The notes: generated by a model from the letters alone, not told the origin. Positions 6,876 to 14,955 are shown, numbered from the stretch's first letter. The stretch is 15,366 bases of DNA from QHWT01 sp046726015 (GCA_046726015.1 JBKOZS010000324.1:1-15366); one strand, 5' to 3'. Program-made: numbers and translations.

Positions 6876-7868
6876 TCATTGCCGCCGCACCATGAACCCC
6901 TGGCGATCCATCGGGTTCGTTTCCTGCAGCGCGTCGCGCAGCGCCCGGCCCGCGTAGTGCACGAACACGTCGTCGAGCGTCGTGCTCTGCACCGACAACG
7001 ACTGGACGGTAACGCCGCGCCGGGCCGCGGTGTCCATCAATGCCAGTGTGGTTGCCGGTCCGTTGTCGGAGGAGATGCGGAAGATGTGGTCTTCGCCGGC
7101 GACGGTCTCGACGTGCGGGAGCTGTCGCAGCGACTCCACCCAGCCGGCCGGCATCGTCCCGAAGCTGGCCTCGATCACGTTGCGGCCCGGGATCGAGGCC
7201 TTCAGCTTCAAAGGCGAATCGAGCGCCTTCAGCTCGCCGTGATCGACGATCGCGATCCGGTCGCACAGCTTGTCGGCCTCGTCCATATAGTGCGTGGTGA
7301 TCAAGATTGTCAGGTCGCGCTGCGACTTGATTCGCTGCAGCATCTCCCACACGGCAACGCGCGAGACCGGATCGAGCCCGGTGGTTGGTTCATCGAGAAA
7401 AAAGATCCGCGGCTCGTGGACCAGCCCTCGCGCGATCTCGACGCGCCGGCGCATGCCGCCTGAGAGGTGCTTCACCGGGGCACTGCGCCACCTGGTCAGT
7501 TCCACGGCCTCGAGCAGCTCGTCGATCAGTCGCTCCCGTTTCTCCCGCGGCACGCCGTAGAGTTTCGCGAAGATGATCAGGTTCTCCTCGACGCTCAGTT
7601 CGAGGTCGCTGGTCATCGCCTGGGGGATCACGCCAATCACCTGGCGGACCGAGTCCGCCTGCCTCACCACGTCGAATCCGTGCACCATCGCGGTCCCCGC
7701 CGACGGCGGCAGCAGCGTCGTCAGCATCCGGATCAGCGTGGACTTGCCCGCGCCGTTCGGCCCGAGCAGTCCGAAGATCTCGCCGTCCTCGACGGTGAAG
7801 CTGATGCCGTTCACCGCGGTGAACGTGCCGAATGTCTTGACGATGGATCGAACGTCTATGGCGGCCAT
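6876..7868 (-). CDS. ABC transporter ATP-binding protein (YbhF/DrrA-like)
   Basis: ATPase that powers the neighbouring permease from the cytoplasmic face; 330 residues with one nucleotide-binding domain. Motifs: Walker A GPNGAGKST (36-44), Q-loop Q83, signature LSGGM (135-139), Walker B RIFFLDE (154-160, D159 and catalytic E160), D-loop GLDP and switch H193 in TTHYMDEA. The C-terminal third (from about residue 225) resembles the regulatory extension of DrrA-type drug-export ATPases, including TTLDDVFVHYAGR. E. coli YbhF carries two ATPase domains in tandem; this one has only one. It follows the HlyD gene after 34 bases and precedes the permease by 16. All catalytic residues are present. The ribosome-binding site before the ATG is weak. 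Confidence 0.95.
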   Translation of the reverse strand: MAAIDVRSIVKTFGTFTAVNGISFTVEDGEIFGLLGPNGAGKSTLIRMLTTLLPPSAGTAMVHGFDVVRQADSVRQVIGVIPQAMTSDLELSVEENLIIFAKLYGVPREKRERLIDELLEAVELTRWRSAPVKHLSGGMRRRVEIARGLVHEPRIFFLDEPTTGLDPVSRVAVWEMLQRIKSQRDLTILITTHYMDEADKLCDRIAIVDHGELKALDSPLKLKASIPGRNVIEASFGTMPAGWVESLRQLPHVETVAGEDHIFRISSDNGPATTLALMDTAARRGVTVQSLSVQSTTLDDVFVHYAGRALRDALQETNPMDRQGFMVRRQ

Positions 7869-7902
7869 GTCGTGTGACCCGGACCTCGTGGGGCGCCGCG
7901 GA

Positions 7903-8964
7903 TCAGGGCACCGCGTTGTTGTGCGACGACACTGGCAGCAGCACGTAGGCGGTCATGCCGACGGCGAGCCGGCGATCCGCGTTGTCAACGCGGAGGCGGA
8001 TCTCGAACGTCTTGATATCGCGCTTGGTGCGGCTCACGTCGCGCTGCGTCGCGAATGCCGCATCGACCCCCCGATAGAAGACCGTGCCCTGCCGCTCGAC
8101 GCCGGAAGGCAGGCGCACCGTGATGCTGTCGCCGAGTCGGACGCGGTCGATGTAGCTCTCTTCAACGTCGGCGCGGATCCACAGGTCGTCGGGATTGATC
8201 AGCGTGAGCAGCGGCTGCCCGGGACTCATCACCTCGCCGACGCGGACGGCGCGGACGTCCACAATGCCGTCGATTGGCGCGTGGATCTCCGAGTATCTCA
8301 GGCGGACGTTGGCCTTTGCGCGCTGGGCGCTGGCCGCCGCCGCCATGTGCTCGCTGGTCGCCACCTGGCTGCGCCGGAGTTGCACCTGCTCGGCATTCGC
8401 GCGCGTGAGCGCGACCGCCGCCCGCTGCGCCTCGACCTGTTTCTTGAGCGCATCGAGCTTCGCCTGCGCTGCCGCCGCTGCCGTCCGCGCCTGATCGAGT
8501 TCCTGCAGCGACACGACACCCTTCGCCCGCAGATCCTGCGTTCGCGTGTAGGTGAGTCGTGTGTTCTCGACGTCGGCCGCCGCGGCATCGACCTGCGATT
8601 CCGTCGACGCAAGGGTCGACTCCGCCTGGCGGATCTGATCCGCGGTCTGCCGTTCCTGAAAGCGCAGCGCCGCTTCCGATTCGCGTACCTGCGACGACAG
8701 GCCCGCGACATTCTGCTCGAAGTAGGCGCTGTCGGCCTTGAGCTCGTCGGGGGCGATCACGGCGATCAGCTGGTCGCGCTTGACCGCGTCCCCTTCCTTG
8801 ACCAGGAGTTGAGCGATCTGTCCGCCGATCTGCGGGCTCACGATGACGTCGTTGGTGGTGACGATCCCGGTGAGGATTAGCGTCGAGCCAGCGCTGTGAC
8901 TGTAGGCGTAGGCACCGGCGCCGGCAGCGGCCAGGAGGAGGACAGGCAGTAGGCGTGTGCGCAT
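7903..8964 (-). CDS. HlyD-family membrane fusion protein (YbhG-like)
   Basis: Periplasmic adaptor of 353 residues linking an inner-membrane ABC transporter to an outer-membrane channel. An N-terminal hydrophobic segment (LLPVLLLAAAGAGAYAYSHS) is a signal anchor; there is no lipobox Cys. Half of the lipoyl domain follows (VSPQIGGQIAQLLVKEGDAV). A long Ala/Gln/Glu-rich alpha-helical hairpin spans about residues 75-215, and the second lipoyl half includes IHAPIDGIVDVRAVRVGEV. The beta-barrel follows with DLWIRADVEESYIDRVRLGD and ends NNAVP. It is the first gene of the efflux operon, with a GAGG Shine-Dalgarno (8972-8975) seven bases before the ATG and a strong promoter just upstream. No TolC-type outer-membrane factor is encoded in the window, so the channel must come from elsewhere. 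Confidence 0.93.
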   Translation of the reverse strand: MRTRLLPVLLLAAAGAGAYAYSHSAGSTLILTGIVTTNDVIVSPQIGGQIAQLLVKEGDAVKRDQLIAVIAPDELKADSAYFEQNVAGLSSQVRESEAALRFQERQTADQIRQAESTLASTESQVDAAAADVENTRLTYTRTQDLRAKGVVSLQELDQARTAAAAAQAKLDALKKQVEAQRAAVALTRANAEQVQLRRSQVATSEHMAAAASAQRAKANVRLRYSEIHAPIDGIVDVRAVRVGEVMSPGQPLLTLINPDDLWIRADVEESYIDRVRLGDSITVRLPSGVERQGTVFYRGVDAAFATQRDVSRTKRDIKTFEIRLRVDNADRRLAVGMTAYVLLPVSSHNNAVP

Positions 8965-8975
8965 GTCGTGGCCTC

Positions 8976-9000
8976 AAACAAGTGTATAAAACATTTGTTT
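8976..9000. promoter_or_regulatory. 25-bp near-perfect palindrome, probable TetR operator
   Basis: Arms AAACAAGTGT (8976-8985) and ACATTTGTTT (8991-9000) are inverted repeats matching at 9 of 10 positions around a five-base spacer ATAAA. The site covers the -10 element and part of the spacer of the HlyD-operon promoter and ends 11 bases before the HlyD start codon. Position and symmetry fit a dimeric repressor, most simply the TetR protein at the end of the same operon. Binding by the AraC protein is less likely because AraC sites are usually direct repeats. Confidence 0.75.
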
Positions 9001-9012
9001 TAATCGTGTCAA
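8984..9012 (-). promoter_or_regulatory. Sigma-70-like promoter of the efflux operon
   Basis: On the minus strand TTGACA (9012-9007) is followed after exactly 17 bases by TTATAC (8989-8984), close to the consensus -35 and -10. The HlyD ATG lies 19 bases beyond the -10, leaving a very short leader. The -35 overlaps the stop codon of the upstream araC gene (9009-9011). The element is AT-rich amid high-GC DNA. Confidence 0.75.
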
Positions 9013-10004
9013 TACCCTCGCTTCTTCGGCTTCCGGCCAGTCCTCGCAGCAGTGACCGCGCCGCTCTGGCGATAGCGGCCCGGAGACGTACCGAATTCAC
9101 GCGTGAACGCTCTGCTGAACGCCGCTGCGGACTCATACCCGAGTCCTTCCGCCACCTGCGACAGAGAAACGCCTTGATCACGGAGCAACTTCGCTGCGAG
9201 GTGCAATCGCCATCGCTTCACGTAGGCCATCGGGGACTGGCCCACGAGCGCGGTGAACTTCGCCGCGAACGGGGAACGCGACAGCCCGACCGCCGCACTC
9301 AGGGACGGTACCGTCCACCGCTTCTCCGGCGCCTGATGGATCAGGCCGAGCGCCGCACCAATCGACGGATCGCGCAGCGCCCCCAGCCACCCTGCCGTTC
9401 CTGGTGGTTGCTCTCTCAGCCACGTTCGAATCGCCTCGACGAACAGCACGTCGATCAGGCTGGTAATGATCGTCGCGGCGCCGATAGCCGGGCTCTGAGT
9501 CTCACGCGTGAGGAACCGCATCGTCGCGTCGAGCCACTCGTTGCCCCGGCGCTCGTCCTTCTGGACGCGGATCCACTCCGGCAGCACCGTCAGAAACGAT
9601 TGCGCTTGTGGGCTTCCGAAGTGGAACGCGCCACAAATCAGCTTGACGACCTGACCACCGCCGCCGTGCCGCAGCACCGCCCGAAGGCCCCCCTGGGAAC
9701 CGCCAATGAGATCAGCGAGTGGAATCGGGGGCGTCTTCGGCTCGTCGCTGAGTTGGTAGCCGTGCCCGCGCGTGACCAGCAGCAAGTCGCCCTCTTCGAG
9801 CGCTATGGCCTTGGCCTGTCCCTCGAGGCGGAGCCAGCACGTCCCCCGCTCGACGACGTGGAAATGCGAGAAGTCTCCCGCCGCAAACCCGAGGGCCCAT
9901 GGCGCTGAGAGTTCGCACCGGCAGAAGACTCGGCCTCTGAGTTTGAGCGCGTCGAGGACATCTGCCAGGACATCAGATCCGGTCGTGTCCAGGAGCAATG
10001 ACAC
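9009..10004 (-). CDS. AraC-family transcriptional regulator with cupin-type N-terminal domain
   Basis: Regulator of 331 residues. The N-terminal half (about 8-195) fits the cupin_6 sensor domain found in many AraC proteins: WALGF, FHVVERGTCWLRL, LEEGDLLLVTRGHGYQL and a central GGGGQVVKLICGAFHF stretch. The C-terminal AraC domain (about 225-315) has two helix-turn-helix units, the first in VPSLSAAVGLSRSPFAAKF, the second in SLSQVAEGLGYESAAAFSRAF followed by FGTSPGRYR. The GTG start at 10004 is chosen because a strong GGAGG (10010-10014) lies five bases upstream. The tail is basic (RTGRKPKKRGY). The gene is divergent from the Mo-hydroxylase operon beginning at 10236, its most likely target. It lies in the same direction as the efflux operon, whose promoter overlaps its stop codon. 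Confidence 0.92.
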   Translation of the reverse strand: MSLLLDTTGSDVLADVLDALKLRGRVFCRCELSAPWALGFAAGDFSHFHVVERGTCWLRLEGQAKAIALEEGDLLLVTRGHGYQLSDEPKTPPIPLADLIGGSQGGLRAVLRHGGGGQVVKLICGAFHFGSPQAQSFLTVLPEWIRVQKDERRGNEWLDATMRFLTRETQSPAIGAATIITSLIDVLFVEAIRTWLREQPPGTAGWLGALRDPSIGAALGLIHQAPEKRWTVPSLSAAVGLSRSPFAAKFTALVGQSPMAYVKRWRLHLAAKLLRDQGVSLSQVAEGLGYESAAAFSRAFTREFGTSPGRYRQSGAVTAARTGRKPKKRGY

Positions 10005-10235
10005 TGAGACCTCCCTCCTGAAGGAGGATCAGTCACATCTTCAGGCGATTCGGCAATGGATCCACATCCTTCAACGTGATTTAAACGGAACTTTCACGCG
10101 TCGAGATGGGGAACTCACCTACGATTTTGCGTCGACATCGTTCAGTGGGTCGAACGCATTTCTGGCGACGCTGATGGTCATGCGCGCTGTGGCCCGACGT
10201 GCCACGAGACTATAACGGCTTCAGAGGGTAGTGAG
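10005..10235. promoter_or_regulatory. Divergent intergenic region between araC and the Mo-hydroxylase operon
   Basis: This 231-base gap must hold both divergent promoters and is noticeably more AT-rich around 10070-10145 (for example GTGATTTAAACGG). On the plus strand TATAAC (10211-10216) could be a -10 element, but no convincing -35 is found 16-18 bases upstream. AGAGGG (10223-10228) is the ribosome-binding site of the first gene. On the minus side CCTCCT (10014-10019) and AGGAGG (10022-10027, read as AAGGAGG) form an inverted repeat at the araC ribosome-binding site. I see no clear AraC direct-repeat site. Confidence 0.4.
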
Positions 10236-10709
10236 ATGGCGGCTATCGCGCTGACGGTCAATGGAACACGGCATGTCGTCGACGCGGATCCGGCGACGCC
10301 GCTGTTGTGGGTGCTGCGCGAGTCGCTCGGGTTGACCGGCACGAAGTTCGGGTGCGGTGTCGCGCAGTGCGGCGCCTGCACCGTGATCCTCGATGGCAAT
10401 GCGGTGCGCTCCTGTGTCGCGCCCGTCGCGCGGGCGGAAGGGAAGAGCGTGACCACGATTGAAGGTTTGTCCCCGACCGGAACGCATCCCGTGCAGCAAG
10501 CCTGGCTCACCGAACAAGTCCCCCAATGTGGATTCTGTCAGTCGGGTCAGATCATGTCGGCCGTCGTGCTGCTCCGCGCGATCCCTCAGCCGACCGATAA
10601 GGACATCGACGAGGCTTTGGCCGGGAATATCTGCCGCTGCGGCACGTATCTCCGGATTCGGCGAGCCGTTCATCTGGCTGCCCGATTGATGAATGGAGAG
10701 CGCGGATGA
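10236..10709 (+). CDS. [2Fe-2S] iron-sulfur subunit of a molybdenum hydroxylase (IorA-like)
   Basis: Electron-transfer subunit of a xanthine-oxidase-family enzyme; 157 residues, the usual size of isoquinoline 1-oxidoreductase alpha and aldehyde-dehydrogenase small subunits. The N-terminal ferredoxin-type cluster is bound by C40, C45, C48 (GCGVAQCGACTV) and C60. The second cluster sits in the helical domain with C98, C101 (CGFCQSGQ) and C133, C135 (NICRCGTY). All eight ligands are present. It has no signal peptide of its own, so it probably rides out on the Tat-exported large subunit. It begins the operon with an AGAGGG site upstream, and its stop overlaps the start of the cytochrome gene (ATGA). 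It passes electrons from the Mo cofactor to the cytochrome encoded next. Confidence 0.95.
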   Translation: MAAIALTVNGTRHVVDADPATPLLWVLRESLGLTGTKFGCGVAQCGACTVILDGNAVRSCVAPVARAEGKSVTTIEGLSPTGTHPVQQAWLTEQVPQCGFCQSGQIMSAVVLLRAIPQPTDKDIDEALAGNICRCGTYLRIRRAVHLAARLMNGERG

Positions 10710-11272
10710 AACCGATTCTTTCAATCGCGGCGATCTTTGCGATCGCCAGATGCGCGGGTGGCGTCGCCGTGATAGCCGCACAACAGCATGATGAATCGGC
10801 GCGTGCGTTCCAATCCATCGCCACGGTGTTGTCGAGTCCCCGTTGCGCGAACTGCCACTTCGAAGGGGACTCACCTGCTGAAGGAGACAACGGACGTATT
10901 CATGCGATGGTGGTGCGGCGCGGAACAGATGGCCGCGGAACCCCCGCCATGCGGTGCACGAACTGTCATCAAGACAAGAGCCTCACGGTGCCGCATGCCC
11001 CTCCAGGCGCACCCGACTGGCGCCTGCCCCCGGCCGCCACACCGATGGCCTGGAAGGGCCTGAGTGTTGGCGAGCAGTGCCGCATGCTGAAGGATCCGTC
11101 GAGAAACGGCAACAAGACCCCGCAGCAGCTGCTCGAACACGTGAGGCACGATCCGCTCGTCCTCGCAAGCTGGAATCCCGGGCCGGGACGATTGCCGCCG
11201 CCAATGTCGCATAGTGCGTTCGTCGAAGCCGTCAGGATCTGGGTCGAAGGGGGCGTCGCGTGCCCCGAGTAA
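10706..11272 (+). CDS. Periplasmic diheme c-type cytochrome
   Basis: Exported electron carrier of 188 residues. The N-terminus (KPILSIAAIFAIARCAGGVA) is a Sec-type signal or anchor. Two heme-binding motifs are present: CANCH (C47, C50, H51) and CTNCH (C84, C87, H88). The C-terminal part, including GEQCRMLKDPSRNGNKTPQQ and AFVEAVRIWVEGGVACPE, contains two more Cys (C124, C186) that might form a disulfide. I recall similar proteins beside isoquinoline 1-oxidoreductase genes, but the exact family is not certain. The ATG overlaps the stop of the iron-sulfur gene and has GGAGAG five bases upstream. Sitting between the Fe-S and Mo subunits, it is the likely acceptor of electrons from the hydroxylase, feeding the respiratory chain. 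Confidence 0.88.
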   Translation: MKPILSIAAIFAIARCAGGVAVIAAQQHDESARAFQSIATVLSSPRCANCHFEGDSPAEGDNGRIHAMVVRRGTDGRGTPAMRCTNCHQDKSLTVPHAPPGAPDWRLPPAATPMAWKGLSVGEQCRMLKDPSRNGNKTPQQLLEHVRHDPLVLASWNPGPGRLPPPMSHSAFVEAVRIWVEGGVACPE

Positions 11273-11286
11273 CCGCGAGAGGCAAC

Positions 11287-13494
11287 ATGGCCACCGATCT
11301 TGAACTCGAAATGCCGACTGACGATCGGCATCGAAACGATCAACTCGCGCGATTCAGCCGGCGGGAGTTCATGCTCACGAGCACGCTCGCCGCGGGCAGC
11401 CTGCTGATTCACGGCAGTCTGGCGGCATCTCCGGTCGTCGGTCAGGTGGCAGCGGCTCAGGGCCAGGCCGTGCTCAACGCCTGGGTGAAGATCGGCCGCG
11501 ACAACATCGTCACCATCATCTCGTCTCAGGCGGAGATGGGACAGGGAATTCAGACCACTTTACCTGCCGTCCTGGCGGACGAACTTGGCGCGGATTGGAG
11601 CAAGGTCCGCCTGGAGAATGCTCCGGCCGATCCCGCGTATCGCAATCCGCGCATCAACTGGCAGTTTACAGGCAACAGCGAAAGCACCACGGCGTTCTTT
11701 GATCTCATGCGCGAGATGGGCGCTGCTGGCCGCCAGATGCTGATCGGCGCTGCGGCGCGCCAATGGAACGTCGGCGCGGGCACGTGCCGCGCCGAACGAA
11801 GCAGGGTCTTTCACACGGCAACCGGTCGAAGTCTGACCTATGGCGAGCTCGCCGAGGCGGCTGCTGCCATGACGCGACCCGAGAAAACGCTACTCAAGCA
11901 ACCGGCAGACTGGACGCTGATCGGCAAGCCGCTCCCGCGCGTCGAGAACTCGGGGAAAGTCGATGGCTCGGCGATCTTCGGAATGGACGTCACGGTTCCT
12001 GGAATGGTCTACGCAGCGGTGAAGACCAGCCCCGTCTTCGGCGGCAAAGTTGTGGGCTACGAACGCGACGCGATTCGGAGTTTGCCCGGATTCATTGATG
12101 TCGTCGAAATTCCCAGCGGCGTCGCCGTGGTTGCCCGGAGTTACTGGCAGGCACGCACCGCGCTGACTGCGCTTCCCATCCAATTCGACGACGGTCCCAA
12201 TGCGTCGCTCAGCAGCGACACGCTGCACAGGCAATACGAGGATGCGCTCACGGGAGACTCATGGCACACGCCGCACGTCAGCGGTGACAAAGATGCGATT
12301 GCCAAAGGCTTTGCGACGGTGTTCTCACAGGACTACGAGTCGCAGTTCCTCGCGCACGCGACCATGGAGCCGATGAACTGCACCGCCCACGTCACCTCCG
12401 ACGGGTGCGAGGTGTGGGCGCCGACGCAGGGTCAGGAGCTCTCTCAGATTGTCGTCTCGCAGGTCCTCGGTCTTCCCAAGGAGAAGGTCACGATCAACCG
12501 GACGCTCCTCGGCGGCGGGTTCGGGCGGCGGCTGGTCGCCGACTTCGTGGTCCAGGCCGTGCTGGCATCGAAGGCCGTGGGTGCGCCGGTCAAAGTGATC
12601 TGGTCTCGTGAAGAGGACATGCAGCACGACATCTATCGGCCTGCCGTTGCCCATCGCATCACGGCTGGCGTTGATGAATTCGGCCGCCTGCAGGCGATCG
12701 CGCACAAGCTCGTGTCGCCGTCGATTCTCCAGTTCGTTTATCCACCAGCCGTCACCGACTCGTACGATCCCAGCTGCTGCGAAGGTGTTCTCGAGACGCG
12801 CTACCGTATCCCGAATGTCCGCGTCGACTTCAAGCTGTTGAAGGTCGGCGTGCCCACGTCCGTGTTACGCACCACCGGCTTCGGTCCGAACGTGTTCGCG
12901 TTGGAGAGCTTCATCGACGAACTGGCGCATCGCAAAGGACAGGATCCGTACCGCTATCGCCGCGAGTTACTGGCTGACGACGTGCGAGCGCTGCGGGTGC
13001 TCGATCTCGCCGCAGAGAAATCGGACTGGACAGGTGTAGCGCCGGTCGGTCGCTATCGCGGGATGGCGTTCTGCGAAGCGTTTCGGACGCTGACGGCGCA
13101 CGTCGTCGAAGTGTCCGTCCCGCGGCCGGGCGTCATCAAGATTCATCGGGTCGTCTGCGTCGTCGATCCAGGCACCGTCCTCGATCCCGGCATTTCCGCC
13201 AATTCAATCGAAGGCGGCGTCGCATGGGGCCTTTCGTGTGCGTTTGTCTCCGAAATCACGTTCGCGGGGGGACGAACCGTGGAGAGCAACTGGCACGACT
13301 TTCAGGTGCTTCGTATGCCCGAGATGCCGCCAGTGGACGTGCATTTCATCAACAGCGGCGAGCGTCCGCTGGGAGGGGTTGGCGAGGTGGGACCCGTCAC
13401 CGTCGTCCCGGCCCTGACCAATGCCATCTTTCGCGCAACCGGGCAGCGCTATCGTTCCCTTCCGTTGTCGCGACACGGGGTGAGCATTGGGTGA
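11287..13494 (+). CDS. Molybdopterin-binding catalytic subunit, isoquinoline 1-oxidoreductase beta type
   Basis: Large catalytic subunit of a xanthine-dehydrogenase-family oxidoreductase; 735 residues from the ATG. It begins with a twin-arginine signal (SRREFMLTS, R25-R26, then a hydrophobic stretch to AASPVVG), so it is folded in the cytoplasm and exported to the periplasm. Mo-cofactor regions: SSQAEMGQGIQTTLPAVLAD, HATMEPMNCTAHV, VWAPTQGQELSQ, LLGGGFGRR, FGPNVFALESFIDE and GGVGEVGPVTVVPALTNAI, with E700 as the expected catalytic base. The ATG at 11287 has GAGAGG just upstream. A GTG at 11260 with AGGGGG six bases upstream would add nine residues and overlap the cytochrome gene. Members act on N-heteroaromatics such as isoquinoline or nicotinate, or on aldehydes; the substrate here cannot be told. 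Confidence 0.94.
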   Translation: MATDLELEMPTDDRHRNDQLARFSRREFMLTSTLAAGSLLIHGSLAASPVVGQVAAAQGQAVLNAWVKIGRDNIVTIISSQAEMGQGIQTTLPAVLADELGADWSKVRLENAPADPAYRNPRINWQFTGNSESTTAFFDLMREMGAAGRQMLIGAAARQWNVGAGTCRAERSRVFHTATGRSLTYGELAEAAAAMTRPEKTLLKQPADWTLIGKPLPRVENSGKVDGSAIFGMDVTVPGMVYAAVKTSPVFGGKVVGYERDAIRSLPGFIDVVEIPSGVAVVARSYWQARTALTALPIQFDDGPNASLSSDTLHRQYEDALTGDSWHTPHVSGDKDAIAKGFATVFSQDYESQFLAHATMEPMNCTAHVTSDGCEVWAPTQGQELSQIVVSQVLGLPKEKVTINRTLLGGGFGRRLVADFVVQAVLASKAVGAPVKVIWSREEDMQHDIYRPAVAHRITAGVDEFGRLQAIAHKLVSPSILQFVYPPAVTDSYDPSCCEGVLETRYRIPNVRVDFKLLKVGVPTSVLRTTGFGPNVFALESFIDELAHRKGQDPYRYRRELLADDVRALRVLDLAAEKSDWTGVAPVGRYRGMAFCEAFRTLTAHVVEVSVPRPGVIKIHRVVCVVDPGTVLDPGISANSIEGGVAWGLSCAFVSEITFAGGRTVESNWHDFQVLRMPEMPPVDVHFINSGERPLGGVGEVGPVTVVPALTNAIFRATGQRYRSLPLSRHGVSIG

Positions 13495-13500
13495 TCGCGC

Positions 13501-14934
13501 GTGGTCCTTCAGCAACGTCGAAGAAGCCGTTCCGCCGGATTCGCGTGCGCGTTCACGTTGACGATGGCGTGCGCGCAGCTCGCCCGGGCACAGAGCGCAC
13601 CGGCTGATCCCGACGCTCGTCCAACCTACCAACAGTACCGCTACGACGAGGACTGGAGCGTGTTGAGGGACGCTCGACGGCACCGAGACGTCTGGGACGG
13701 AGTCAAGTTCGTACCGCTCAAAGGCGACGACTGGTATCTCTCCGTCGGCGGTGAGGCACGTTGGCGGTATGAACAGGTGCGTCAGCCCGGATTTGGATCT
13801 CAGCCCGCCGATCCAACCGGGTACACGCTTCAGCGATACCTGTTGCATACCGATTGGCATTTCGGACCGCGTGCCCGTGCCTTCATCGAAATTCAAAGCG
13901 GTCTCGAAGCTGGCCGGAACGGCGGACCTCGGCCCACCGACAAGAACACGCTGGATTTGCACGAGGCGTTTCTGGATGTGAAATTGCACAGCAGCAATCG
14001 GGGATCGATGGCGTTGCGGCTCGGACGCCATGAGGTGGGCTTTGGCGCGGGACGGCTGATCTCCGCCGCCGAAGGTTTGAACGTGCGGCGCAGTTTCGAC
14101 GGCGCCCGCCTCATCGTCAAGCGAGGGCGGTGGACCTGGAATTCAACGGCAATGCGGCTCGTTCTGGCGGTGCCGGGTGCCTTCGACGATCATTCCGACT
14201 CTGGACTCGTGTGCTGGGGCGCTGGAGGAAACGGCCCGCGACCATGGCTGGGCCCTGGCAATCTCGCGGTGTATTACATCGGTGTTCGGCGGAGAAACGC
14301 ACGGTTCGACCAGGGGATTGCCGACGCGACGAGACACTCCGGAGGCATACGCGTCTGGGGTTCAGCCGGCCGAGCAGACTACGACGAGGAAGTCATCGTC
14401 CAGTGGGGGACTTTCGGTCACGATACGATTCGCGCCTACGCGATCGCTTCCGACGTCGGGTGGGTGCTCACCTCCGCCGCGGGACATCCGCGGCTGGGCG
14501 CTCGCGTGTTTGCCACCAGTGGTGATCGCGATCCGGTCGAAGCAAAGCTGAACTCGTTCGACCCGCTCTTCCCGAGCATCGCCTATTCCGGAAAAGCCGG
14601 TCTCATCGGTCCGACGAATCTCGTCACCGTCGACCCGTCCCTGAGCTTTAGCCCGCATCGTCTGCTACGAGTCACCACGGATTGGGCCACGTTCTGGAGG
14701 ACGAGTACGAATGACGGCGTGTATGGCATCAACGTCGCGGTGTTGCGAACCGGTCAGAAGAGTGACGCCAGATTTGTGGGATCGCAGGCGACAGTCGAAT
14801 TCGACGCGCGGTTGACGATGCATCTGAGTATCTGGGCCTCTCTCGTTTACTTCAGCACCGGCGCTTTCTTGAGAGAGACGCCGCCGGGTCTCGACACGCG
14901 ATATCTCGCCGCTCATGCCTCCTATCGCTTTTGA
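13501..14934 (+). CDS. Alginate-export-type outer-membrane channel
   Basis: Predicted outer-membrane beta-barrel of 477 residues of the alginate_exp family. A Sec signal peptide is clear: Arg-rich start, hydrophobic FACAFTLTMACAQLARA, then QSAP. The mature start (YDEDWSVLRD, VKFVPLKGDDWYLSVGGEAR) and the later LHEAFLDVKL and LGRHEVGFGAGRLISAAEG segments are typical of the family. Alternating amphipathic strands run to the end, which finishes HASYRF with the terminal Phe used for barrel insertion. The GTG start is six bases after GGGTGA (13489-13494), which doubles as the Shine-Dalgarno and contains the stop of the Mo-subunit gene, so expression is tightly linked to that enzyme. Despite the family name, these channels also occur with small-molecule catabolic genes; here it probably admits the substrate of the hydroxylase. 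Confidence 0.9.
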   Translation: MVLQQRRRSRSAGFACAFTLTMACAQLARAQSAPADPDARPTYQQYRYDEDWSVLRDARRHRDVWDGVKFVPLKGDDWYLSVGGEARWRYEQVRQPGFGSQPADPTGYTLQRYLLHTDWHFGPRARAFIEIQSGLEAGRNGGPRPTDKNTLDLHEAFLDVKLHSSNRGSMALRLGRHEVGFGAGRLISAAEGLNVRRSFDGARLIVKRGRWTWNSTAMRLVLAVPGAFDDHSDSGLVCWGAGGNGPRPWLGPGNLAVYYIGVRRRNARFDQGIADATRHSGGIRVWGSAGRADYDEEVIVQWGTFGHDTIRAYAIASDVGWVLTSAAGHPRLGARVFATSGDRDPVEAKLNSFDPLFPSIAYSGKAGLIGPTNLVTVDPSLSFSPHRLLRVTTDWATFWRTSTNDGVYGINVAVLRTGQKSDARFVGSQATVEFDARLTMHLSIWASLVYFSTGAFLRETPPGLDTRYLAAHASYRF

Positions 14935-14955
14935 GCTTCCGAAGAGGAGGTCCCA

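Noticed and set aside
7573..8880. A 435-residue plus-strand open frame
   Set aside because: It is antisense to the ABC ATPase and HlyD genes, both confirmed by motifs; its translation has no recognisable domain.
13204..14031. A 275-residue minus-strand open frame
   Set aside because: It spans the complement of the Mo-subunit end and the channel gene start; both sense genes are well supported.
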